Shown here piece after piece: positions 17,888 through 25,075 of a stretch of 64,000 nt of DNA. Each line of letters begins with the position of its first letter. Position 1 is the first letter of the stretch. The stretch is from Deltaproteobacteria bacterium GWC2_55_46 (GTDB lineage: Bacteria; Desulfobacterota; GWC2-55-46): assembly GCA_001595385.3 (NCBI GenBank), contig LVEI03000001.1, positions 496,001 to 560,000 on the forward strand. Direction: 5' to 3'. Below the pieces are notes generated by a model. It was given only the letters and a program-made list of their open reading frames with translations, had not been told where the DNA came from and did not search any database. A program made the translations under genes and the position numbers.

Positions 17888-18751
17888 GTGGCTCCTGTGA
17901 GGGCAGGTCTTATCGGGCTTGGCCGGATGGGCAAGGCGATCGCCTCAAGGCTTAAAAGCGAGGGCGTGGAGGTCTACGCCTGGAACAGAACGCTTACGAA
18001 GGCAAGGGAGCTTGACGTGCTTGTAAGCGACACCCCTGCCTCCGCCTCGACGAGGGCCGATTTTATAATACTCAGCCTCTATGACAGCGCGGCTGTCCGC
18101 GAAGTCCTTACCATGAGGCATGGACTTCTTAGCGCCGGGCTCAAGGGCAAGGTGATCGTAGATACGACCACCAACCACTTTAGCGAAGTGAGCGCCTTTC
18201 ATTCGATACTCAAAGAACGCGGGGCAAGCTACCTTGAGGCCCCGCTGCTGGGCAGCATAGTCCAGGCCATGACAGGCAATCTCTGCGTACTCGTGAGCGG
18301 GGAAGAGGCCCCGTACAGGGCCGCCCTCCCCATCATTGAAAAGCTCGGCAGGGAGATATTCTTTTTGCGGGAGCCGGGGCTTGCCACGAAGGTCAAGCTC
18401 ATCAACAACCTCCTCCTCGGCTCTTTCATGGCCTCCATAGCCGAAGCGACGGCCCTCAGCGAGAAGGCGGGCCTTGACAGGCATGCAGCCCTTGATATAT
18501 TTTCAAAGGGCGCGGGAAGCTCCGCCGTAATGGATGCCAAGAAGGAGAAGCTCCTGAAAGAGGACTACGCCGCTCACTTCAAGACCTCTCTTATGTACAA
18601 GGACCTCCATTACCTGCAGGACCTTGCACGGGAACTGAGATCGCCACTCTTTACAGCCGGGGTCGCCAAGGAGCTTTTCGCGGTGGCCATGTCGAGGGGT
18701 TCCGGCGAAGAGGATTTTTCGGCGGTCTATAAGGCTGTAAAAAACCTTTAG
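17888..18751 (+). CDS. NAD(P)-dependent beta-hydroxyacid dehydrogenase family protein
   Basis: A 287-residue protein of the 3-hydroxyisobutyrate/6-phosphogluconate dehydrogenase family. The Rossmann motif is GLIGLGRMGKAIASRL at the N-terminus. The substrate-loop region is YLEAPLLGSIVQAMTGNLCV, which replaces the common DAPVSGG pattern, and the catalytic Lys lies in KVKLINNLLLGSFMASIAEA. Members reduce succinic or glyoxylic semialdehyde or act on hydroxyacids; the substrate is not determinable here. The start is GTG at 17888. The TAG stop is also the first base of a dispersed repeat. Confidence 0.88.
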   Translation: MAPVRAGLIGLGRMGKAIASRLKSEGVEVYAWNRTLTKARELDVLVSDTPASASTRADFIILSLYDSAAVREVLTMRHGLLSAGLKGKVIVDTTTNHFSEVSAFHSILKERGASYLEAPLLGSIVQAMTGNLCVLVSGEEAPYRAALPIIEKLGREIFFLREPGLATKVKLINNLLLGSFMASIAEATALSEKAGLDRHAALDIFSKGAGSSAVMDAKKEKLLKEDYAAHFKTSLMYKDLHYLQDLARELRSPLFTAGVAKELFAVAMSRGSGEEDFSAVYKAVKNL

Positions 18752-18905
18752 CAGGGTGTTGAAAAACATCCTGCCAAGCAATCCAGGGACGGATTGCCAG
18801 ATTGCGAGACTTGAAAAGTCGAGCAATCTGTAAGATTTGGACTGATTCACTCAGGCCAAATCGCAGTTGAAAAAGTCCTGGATGGACTTTTTCAAAATCC
18901 TGTTA
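18749..18905. repeat. Dispersed imperfect palindrome, related family (copy 4)
   Basis: The left end TAGCAGGGTGTTGAAAAAC and the right end GACTTTTTCAAAATCCTGTT are imperfect inverted repeats. Internal subrepeats include CAATCCAGGGACGGATTG and AGATTGC/GCAATCT pairs. It starts exactly at the TAG stop codon of the dehydrogenase gene. It shares its end pattern (CAGG, then GTTGAAAAA) with the start of copy 2 but differs in the interior. Confidence 0.65.
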
Positions 18906-18916
18906 GGAGAATAAGG

Positions 18917-19279
18917 GTGACAGAAGCTTCAACTATTAACACGGAAGAGCACAGGGAAGAGCTGGAACGGGTGCTTGAGCATTACAACTTAACCCCGGCA
19001 TGCCTGTCGTTCACCGATAGCTTCCCGAACGAGCCAATGAGGGCCTCCAAATGCCAGAAGCTCTTAAGCAGGATAATATTCAAGAGCCTTATAACGGCGG
19101 AGGAGAAAGAGGCGGCGCTTAAGGAGCTTCACCTTTTTCCTGAGGACGTGAAAGAGCTTGAGGACGACCGGATGTTCCTTAAGCACACCCTTCTTAAATA
19201 TATCTGTTCCATACAGCAGCGCTGGCAGCCGGCGTATGAGTGCGCCAAGTGGGCCTTCTACCATATGAGGCGGGTTTAA
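18917..19279 (+). CDS. Hypothetical protein, 120 residues
   Basis: I do not recognise this protein. It starts with GTG at 18917 shortly after the repeat. It is mostly helical and charged: HREELERVLEHYNLTPACLS, then SKCQKLLSRIIFKSLITAEE and a C-terminal CSIQQRWQPAYECAKWAFYH. There is no signal peptide or membrane helix. Four cysteines are scattered and do not form a clear metal site. Its stop shares four bases with the stop of the convergent DUF4105 gene. The frame avoids stops over its full length and has the codon pattern of its neighbours, so I judge it real. Confidence 0.65.
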   Translation: MTEASTINTEEHREELERVLEHYNLTPACLSFTDSFPNEPMRASKCQKLLSRIIFKSLITAEEKEAALKELHLFPEDVKELEDDRMFLKHTLLKYICSIQQRWQPAYECAKWAFYHMRRV

Positions 19280-21219
19280 AAGTACATGTTCCAGGACAAC
19301 ACCCCCTCCGTCGAATAAAACCCGTCGAACTTTTCCTTCCTGACATTAAGGGTCACGGCCTCATCCCTTTTAACAGAGAAGGTCTGATTAAATTCGATTG
19401 AGGCGATATCGTGGCTGTCACCTGGCCCGAAGGATGCCGCCATGAGCTCGACCTGCGCCTTCCACCAGCCGGTTAGGGGGCGTATGGCGCCAGCCCGGAC
19501 GCTGCCGCCCAGGGCATAGCCGTCGTCAAGGCCGCTCCCGAATTTTGCCTCAGGGCCGATAAAGCCGTAGACGAGCAGACCGCCAGAGGCGGAGTAGCTC
19601 AGGCCCGGCCCGCCGGAAAGCCTCGCAACGGTCCTGTGCTCTCTTTTGCGCATCTCTTCTCTAAAGACATCGGCTGAGACCCTCCATGATACGGGCTTGA
19701 AGAAGTCATCGCGCGGGGCGACCGAGTTGATATCGACGAAGGTCAGCCTCTCAAGCGTCAGCTTCCTCTCCGTAAAATTGTATCTCGCCTCGCCTTCCAT
19801 AAATATTATCGCCGCGCCCGGCAGATAGCCCGGGTCAGGGTCCATAAGCGCGTGGTTTGCCGGCCTGAGCTTAAGCGAGAGAAATGAAGCCCCCTCTTTT
19901 ACGCCGCCGCCAAAAGCGATCTTTGCCGGGCCGTGCCCTTCCTCGGGCGGCACGGGCGCATCGACCTTGTATTCTGGTATAAGTCCTTGAGCGCTCCTCG
20001 CGCCAAGGACCTTGAGGAAGCTCGCGGTATACTCTTCCTTACTGAGCATCTCCCTCGAGTACCTGTACTGAAGGTACTCTGAAGCGAGGTCAAGAACGCG
20101 CGCCTTCTCCTCCCTGCTCAATCGCTCTTGAGAGAGCTGGCCTGGGTCTTTCCTGCCAAATGCCATATCAAGGGCCAGGAGGCGCGGCCCGGCGCCGAGC
20201 GTCGTCTCAATGTGCCTTATCCTTGTCGCCTTGGCCGGCCTGTAGAGCGCGGACCCGGAATCGAAACCCGCCTTCTTAATGGCCTTGACGGTGTCCATAG
20301 GTATCACCCATGGCGGGAGTAATTTAATGATATCCGTCCCCGGCCTTGCCGCCTCAAGCACAAGAAGAAGGTTATAAGAGCAGTTCTCGTCGAAGAAATA
20401 ATAATAAGTATAAACGTCCTTCAGCTCCCAGAGGTGCAGTAGCAGCCTTTCGACCTCCTCCCTGGAAAACTCAAGCCTGTACTCCCACATGTCCCTGTTC
20501 TCGAGGTTGCTGTACTCCTTTATCTTTTCATAATAGGGGAGCACCCCAAAGTAGCCCTTGTAGAAACCGAAGAGGCCTTTGGCGGCGAAGAGTATCCCGT
20601 TGGTCTCGCCGGTCACAGCCGTATAATTGACGGCAAAGGAGAAAAGGCTCGACTCCTTGCCGGAATCTATCCTCAACAGGGTGTGGCCGAACATCGAGGC
20701 CGGGCTGTTCATGTGAGAGACCGGAAAGATGAGGACCGCGGACCTGGGGTCGAGGTTTCGGGAGAACTCCCTGAACCCTTTACAGTCCGGGCCCGGAAGC
20801 TTGGAAGAGTCTATCTCAAGCTCCTCGTCAAGCCACTTGTACCTGGCAATGAATCTGCATTGTGGATGGAGGTCTCCGTCGGTATCGGTCCTGAAAAAGG
20901 ACCTTATCGTGGCGCGCATTTCTTCCAGCGGGTCGTCCTTGCCGGAAGGCGAATTGAAGAAGGCAGGGTCGTCCACAAGGCTCTTATAGCCGCCAGGAAG
21001 AGTCGGCCTGTAATGAAGAAGCACCTGCCACTGCCGCTTTTCATGGAGTTTGAGGGCTACGGCCTTATCCGCCAGCTCATCTTTATAATCGACTTCCGCA
21101 AAAGCTCCCGATGGGAAGGCGAAGAACAGGAAGAGAAAAAAAAGAGGCCATGCGGGAAAGGTCCCGCACGGCCAACTGGTCGAAAGATTAAAACGTCCCT
21201 GCACTGCGCTCGAATTCAA
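19276..21219 (-). CDS. DUF4105 (Lnb N-terminal-like) envelope protein
   Basis: A 647-residue exported protein. A hydrophobic N-terminal segment (WPLFFLFLFFAFPSGAFA) is a signal peptide. Residues about 110-300 form a DUF4105 domain, with the conserved SPASMFGHTLLRID (His179) and FFDENCSYNLLLVLE (Cys280), which look like the His and Cys of a papain-like/NlpC-type catalytic pair. The C-terminal half is beta-rich, ends in an aromatic residue (LSWNMYF) and could be an outer-membrane barrel. This Pfam family has been linked to lipoprotein acyl-chain processing (Lnb) in some bacteria; that function is not shown here. The DUF3015 gene lies 14 bases upstream in the same direction. Confidence 0.8.
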   Translation of the reverse strand: MNSSAVQGRFNLSTSWPCGTFPAWPLFFLFLFFAFPSGAFAEVDYKDELADKAVALKLHEKRQWQVLLHYRPTLPGGYKSLVDDPAFFNSPSGKDDPLEEMRATIRSFFRTDTDGDLHPQCRFIARYKWLDEELEIDSSKLPGPDCKGFREFSRNLDPRSAVLIFPVSHMNSPASMFGHTLLRIDSGKESSLFSFAVNYTAVTGETNGILFAAKGLFGFYKGYFGVLPYYEKIKEYSNLENRDMWEYRLEFSREEVERLLLHLWELKDVYTYYYFFDENCSYNLLLVLEAARPGTDIIKLLPPWVIPMDTVKAIKKAGFDSGSALYRPAKATRIRHIETTLGAGPRLLALDMAFGRKDPGQLSQERLSREEKARVLDLASEYLQYRYSREMLSKEEYTASFLKVLGARSAQGLIPEYKVDAPVPPEEGHGPAKIAFGGGVKEGASFLSLKLRPANHALMDPDPGYLPGAAIIFMEGEARYNFTERKLTLERLTFVDINSVAPRDDFFKPVSWRVSADVFREEMRKREHRTVARLSGGPGLSYSASGGLLVYGFIGPEAKFGSGLDDGYALGGSVRAGAIRPLTGWWKAQVELMAASFGPGDSHDIASIEFNQTFSVKRDEAVTLNVRKEKFDGFYSTEGVLSWNMYF

Positions 21220-21233
21220 GCCCGGGCCGGCCT

Positions 21234-21707
21234 TTAAAGAGCTACTTTGGCGATGTTGTCAATGACATCGGCAGACTGTACGTCCGCGGAGGTATATATG
21301 CTTTTGAAATTGGACTGGACAGAGGCGTAGAAAGCCGACCTCTTCTCAGTTGGGACCTCCATGAGCTCGGCAAGGGTCACAAGAGTTTCGCCGCTGCCGG
21401 CGGCCATATCCTGAGCCAGCGTTTCCATGTTGGCCGCCACGAAGGTCTTCAGCCTGTCGTTACTGACGAAGCTTGCCGGCTGCTTGCACTCAAGGGTGCC
21501 GGATGAGATTCCGAATGTCTGGTTGCCGAAAGTCCCGTTCGTTGTGACGGCGAATACCTGGAATAGCGTCTTCTCCTGGCCTATCTCCTTAAAGAGCATG
21601 TAGCCGAGGCCGCAGCCTACGTTGGTATCGTACGCGGCATGTGCAGGAAGCGCGGAAAACCCGGTCAGTATAGCGAGAGCAGAGCCTAATACCATAAACC
21701 TTTTCAT
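21234..21707 (-). CDS. DUF3015 periplasmic protein
   Basis: A 157-residue exported protein. The signal peptide is MVLGSALAILTGFSALPAHA. The mature part begins AYDTNVGCGLGYMLFKEIGQ, then QVFAVTTNGTFGNQTFGISS and GTLECK, the pattern of DUF3015, a small periplasmic family of unknown function in proteobacteria. Cys of VGCGLG and of LEC could form a disulfide. The ATG at 21707 has GGGGAGG upstream. It is the first gene of a two-gene unit with the DUF4105 protein, 14 bases apart, so a shared envelope role is likely. Confidence 0.85.
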   Translation of the reverse strand: MKRFMVLGSALAILTGFSALPAHAAYDTNVGCGLGYMLFKEIGQEKTLFQVFAVTTNGTFGNQTFGISSGTLECKQPASFVSNDRLKTFVAANMETLAQDMAAGSGETLVTLAELMEVPTEKRSAFYASVQSNFKSIYTSADVQSADVIDNIAKVAL

Positions 21708-22052
21708 GCCAGCACCTCCCCAAAATGTTTTTCTTAATAGGTTAATTCAAAAACCACGCTTGTCAACCTGACATACTGCTTTTGCGTCAAGGCGGCTTGC
21801 CAGGTAAGAATGCCGGGCACCTGTAAAAAAAGTTCCCAGTCTACTGTATCTTCGCGAAAATAACGCAATACAAGGCACTTAGGAACAGGTCCGCTACTAA
21901 AAACAGCTCCATCAATAGCAGATCGCTGGAAAAAAGTTTTACTGCCATTCATCTCCTGTAAAAAGAAATAGAAGCCGGATCAGAGACTTACAAAAAGGGC
22001 ACGTCCTTTGCAATTCACATATTCTCAAATAAACCGTTGGAGGAGGTGCGAG
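21708..22052. other. Divergent intergenic region, DUF3015 and PEP-CTERM
   Basis: This 345-base gap separates divergent genes. On the minus strand a TTGACA (21761-21766) lies a suitable distance before the DUF3015 gene, but no good -10 follows at normal spacing. On the plus strand a -24/-12 promoter (21998-22013) serves the PEP-CTERM gene. Between about 21780 and 21990 I see no gene; a minus-strand frame there (21734-21952) has no ribosome-binding site or family pattern. AT-rich sequence here may bind an activator of the sigma-54 promoter. Confidence 0.5.
21998..22013 (+). promoter_or_regulatory. Sigma-54 (-24/-12) promoter of the first PEP-CTERM gene
   Basis: GGGCACGTCCTTTGCA matches the RpoN consensus TGGCACG-N4-TTGCA at all positions except the first base. 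The GG and GC dinucleotides are 12 bases apart, the exact spacing sigma-54 needs. It lies about 40 bases before the ATG at 22053. Confidence 0.8.
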
Positions 22053-22772
22053 ATGAGGCGCTTAAGGAATCTACTAGCAGGGGTCGCGGCCGCTACTACG
22101 CTCTTTGCCGGCGCCGCGTATGCCGAGCCGACGCTACAGCTGGACATCCTTGACGGGGTATACGACACCAATACGGAGACGATAGTGGCGACGTCCGACC
22201 AGTTTACTCTTTATGCCCTGCTCCTCCCGGACCAGGACACCCTTCTTGGCGACACGTTCTATATCTCGGCGGCGCTGGTCCCGCAAACAAGCACCTCGAC
22301 CGACCTGGGCTCCTTCACCTTCAACGGCACTACCATAGACGTCACGGCGGATATGGTCTACGGAGTGCCTCCGCTTGAGGCGAACCTCGCCTTTGACGCC
22401 AACGACCTTTCGAAGCACGGGATATTCCCGACCTACTTCGCTGAGTTCGAGTTTACGTTCGACCCGAACAATACGGCGACCGCGTACAACACCCAGGACG
22501 ATGCCGGTGAGGGTCCGACACCCGACCCAAATGGCACGATGTATTTCGAGGACTTCCTCGTTGACGTCTCGAACCTGGACGGGGATTACACTATACACTT
22601 CGACCTGTACACCAAGGATGGGGTCGAGGGCGATATCGACAGGGATGAGTTCGCACCGTTCTCCCACGACGCCGAGTCAGGCCCAAGGCAGGTACCGGAG
22701 CCTTCGACATTGCTCCTGCTTGGGACCGCTGCCTCCATTATCATAGCGTCACGCAAAAAGAATAAAGGATAG
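22053..22772 (+). CDS. PEP-CTERM sorting-domain protein
   Basis: A 239-residue exported protein. The start is ATG at 22053, preceded by GGAGGAGGTG. The signal peptide is LLAGVAAATTLFAGAAYA. The mature body (TLQLDILDGVYDTNTETIVA and on) is rich in Thr, Asp and Asn with few charged basic residues and looks beta-rich, acidic and surface exposed. The C-terminus is VPEPSTLLLLGTAASIIIAS followed by RKKNKG, a full PEP-CTERM signal: Val-Pro-Glu-Pro, a hydrophobic helix and a basic end. Such signals are recognised and cut by exosortase, usually in organisms making exopolysaccharide. No exosortase gene is in this window. A sigma-54 promoter precedes it. Confidence 0.9.
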   Translation: MRRLRNLLAGVAAATTLFAGAAYAEPTLQLDILDGVYDTNTETIVATSDQFTLYALLLPDQDTLLGDTFYISAALVPQTSTSTDLGSFTFNGTTIDVTADMVYGVPPLEANLAFDANDLSKHGIFPTYFAEFEFTFDPNNTATAYNTQDDAGEGPTPDPNGTMYFEDFLVDVSNLDGDYTIHFDLYTKDGVEGDIDRDEFAPFSHDAESGPRQVPEPSTLLLLGTAASIIIASRKKNKG

Positions 22773-22908
22773 AAAAAAATTTACAGTGGGAGCGGAACTG
22801 GGATAAGCGTGCAAGAACAAATACTTGCCGGAGATCACCGTCCGCCCCGCTGTAAAATATTCTTACAACGCAATAACGGAGTTCCTTGAAATTAAAGGGA
22901 TCTGGCGA

Positions 22909-22925
22909 TTGGCACTGTTATTGCG
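22909..22925 (+). promoter_or_regulatory. Sigma-54 (-24/-12) promoter of the second PEP-CTERM gene
   Basis: TTGGCACTGTTATTGCG contains TGGCAC and TTGC with the GG and GC exactly 12 bases apart. It lies 39 bases before the ATG at 22965, giving a leader of about 30 bases with an AAAGGAGG ribosome-binding site. Confidence 0.82.
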
Positions 22926-22964
22926 ATACAAACAGGTACATCAAACCTGAAAGGAGGAAACCGC

Positions 22965-23210
22965 ATGAAAGCACTCTTGACAGCCGCTATCCTGGCGCTT
23001 GGCTTAACTGTCGCGAGCCCCTCGACAAGCCATGCTTGGGGCTGGTTCAACTTCAACTTCCACAACAACAATACCAATAGCACTTACGAAAACAACACCA
23101 ACGGCACTTACGACAACAACGAGAACCATGCCGTGCCAGAGCCAGGCACAATGGCCCTGCTCGCCGCTGCGGCCGGCGCCATCTATCTTAGAAAAAGGAC
23201 CCAAAAGTAA
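22965..23210 (+). CDS. Very short Asn-rich PEP-CTERM protein
   Basis: An 81-residue exported protein. After the signal peptide (LGLTVASPSTSHA) the mature part is only about 30 residues before the sorting signal. It is very rich in Asn and aromatic residues (WGWFNFNFHNNNTN) and contains two near-repeats, TNSTYENN and TNGTYDNN. It ends with VPEPGTMALLAAAAGAIYLR and KRTQK, a complete PEP-CTERM tail. Such tiny PEP-CTERM proteins exist, but their role is unknown. It has its own sigma-54 promoter and faces the proS terminator. Confidence 0.85.
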   Translation: MKALLTAAILALGLTVASPSTSHAWGWFNFNFHNNNTNSTYENNTNGTYDNNENHAVPEPGTMALLAAAAGAIYLRKRTQK

Positions 23211-23212
23211 CG

Positions 23213-23245
23213 AAAAAAAAGCCGCCACCTGAGAAAGGTGGCGGC
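23213..23245 (-). terminator. Terminator after proS
   Basis: A perfect 10-bp stem (GCCGCCACCT with AGGTGGCGGC, loop GAGAA) is followed on the minus strand by eight T residues. It ends the proS transcript and separates it from the PEP-CTERM gene. Confidence 0.9.
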
Positions 23246-23274
23246 TGCCTCAAAACGACCCAGTCAGGTCAATA

Positions 23275-24969
23275 TCATAAATTGAGAGTTTTTTTCACCT
23301 CGGAGACGGCCTCTTCGACCTTGACAAGCCTCACTTCCCCGCTCATCCTCTCTTTTATCTCCACAAGGCCCTGCTTGAGGTTCCTCTCTCCAATGATCAC
23401 GCGCACTGGTATGCCTAAAAGGTCCGCGTCCTTGAACTTAACGCCCGCCCTCTCGTCCCTGTCGTCAAGGAGGACGTCCATCTCTTTACGGATGCTCTCG
23501 TATAACTCCTCCGAGACCTTGCGCGTCTGGTCGTCCTTTACGTTCACGGGCACCACCTCGCAGTCGAAAGGCGCGAGCGGCCTGGGCCATATTATGCCAG
23601 CCTCGTCATGGTTCTGCTCTATGGCTGCGGCTGCGGTCCTGCCGATGCCTATCCCGTAGCAGCCCATGGTCATGACCTGCTCCTTGCCTGCCTCGTCAAG
23701 GAAGGTCGCGCCCATCGCCTCGGAATATTTGGTGCCGAGCTTGAAGACATGCCCGACCTCTATCCCGCGCTTTATCTCAAATAAGCCATCGCACCTCGGG
23801 CATTCATCCCCGGTCGCGGCGTTCCTTATATCGGAGTAGACGGCATTAAAGTCCCTGCCCGGGAGCACGTGTATAAGATGCGCTCCGTCCTCGTTCGCGC
23901 CGGTAACGCCGTTAGAAATACCCCTTACAGCGAAGTCGGCGTAGACCGGGATAGAGAGCTTCACCGGACCGGCGAAACCAACGGGCGCTCCTGTAGCCTT
24001 CTTCACAGCCCCCTCTTCGGCGAGCTTCACCCAGGCAGCGCCGGCCACGTTCCTGAACTTGAATTCATTCAACTGATGGTCGCCCCTTACGAGGGCGGCG
24101 GCAAGCCCCTTGTCGGTCTCGTAGATAAGGGTCTTTATCATAACCTCAGGCTTGACCTTGAGAAAACCGCTTACCTCCTCGATGGTCTTCATGTTGGGCG
24201 TCGATACCCTTTCGACGGAAGGCGCTGAAGCGGGGTTTCCGGCCCTATGCTCGCGTATCTCAGCCCTCTCCACATTGGCTGCGTATGAGCACTTCGCGCA
24301 GCTCGCTATCGCGTCCTCTCCGCTTTCCGCCAGCACCATGAACTCGTGAGAGAACCTGCCGCCTATGGCCCCTGTCTCCGCCTCCACGGCCCTGAACTTG
24401 AGGCCGCACCTCTGGAATATCCGCGTGTAGGCGCGGTACATGTTCTCGTACTCCTCGTCCAGGCTCTCCGCGGTGGCGTGGAAGGAGTAGGCGTCCTTCA
24501 TTATGAACTCCCTGCCCCTCATGAGGCCGAACCTCGGGCGTATCTCGTCACGGAACTTTGTCTGTATCTGATAGAGGTTCAAGGGAAGCTCCCTGTAGGA
24601 GCGCACCTCCCTCCTCACCATGTCGGTTATCACCTCTTCATGCGTAGGGCCCAGGCAGAATTCCCTGTCGTGCCTGTCCTTGAGCCTCAGCAACTCCTTC
24701 CCATACTCGTCCCACCTGCCGCTCTCCTGCCATAGCTCAGAGGGGACGACCATGGGCATCAGGACCTCCTGCGCCCCGGCCCTATTCATCTCATCCCTCA
24801 CTATGGCCTCTACCTTCCTTACCGTCCTGAGGCCGAGCGGCAGGAGGTTATAGATGCCAGCGGCTACCTTCCTTATCATACCGGCCCTCATCATGAGCTT
24901 CTGGCTTATGACGTCAGCATCTGCCGGGGACTCTTTCAGTGTCGGGAGCAGCATCCTCGAATAGCGCAT
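23275..24969 (-). CDS. proS: Prolyl-tRNA synthetase
   Basis: Charges tRNA-Pro. The 564 residues match the long bacterial type with an inserted editing domain. Class II motifs are visible: motif 2 RPRFGLMRGREFIMKDAYSF and motif 3 YGIGIGRTAAAAIEQNHD. The editing insertion between them holds KTLIYETDKGLAAALVRGDH. A zinc-like pair of cysteines occurs near CAKCSYAANVE and ECPRC. It stands alone, with the PpiD-like gene 106 bases upstream in the same direction. Confidence 0.97.
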   Translation of the reverse strand: MRYSRMLLPTLKESPADADVISQKLMMRAGMIRKVAAGIYNLLPLGLRTVRKVEAIVRDEMNRAGAQEVLMPMVVPSELWQESGRWDEYGKELLRLKDRHDREFCLGPTHEEVITDMVRREVRSYRELPLNLYQIQTKFRDEIRPRFGLMRGREFIMKDAYSFHATAESLDEEYENMYRAYTRIFQRCGLKFRAVEAETGAIGGRFSHEFMVLAESGEDAIASCAKCSYAANVERAEIREHRAGNPASAPSVERVSTPNMKTIEEVSGFLKVKPEVMIKTLIYETDKGLAAALVRGDHQLNEFKFRNVAGAAWVKLAEEGAVKKATGAPVGFAGPVKLSIPVYADFAVRGISNGVTGANEDGAHLIHVLPGRDFNAVYSDIRNAATGDECPRCDGLFEIKRGIEVGHVFKLGTKYSEAMGATFLDEAGKEQVMTMGCYGIGIGRTAAAAIEQNHDEAGIIWPRPLAPFDCEVVPVNVKDDQTRKVSEELYESIRKEMDVLLDDRDERAGVKFKDADLLGIPVRVIIGERNLKQGLVEIKERMSGEVRLVKVEEAVSEVKKTLNL

Positions 24970-25075
24970 CTTGTCTCCGTATTGTTAAAAATGAAATGGC
25001 CGGTCGTCCCGGCCTTGTCACACAGGTTTTGAAGCAGCCGGGGGCATTCCCCCCGGCGGTTTTAATATGCCTTTA

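Noticed and set aside
21734-21952. Minus-strand frame of 72 codons between DUF3015 and PEP-CTERM genes
   Set aside because: No ribosome-binding site, no family pattern and it lies over the DUF3015 promoter region.
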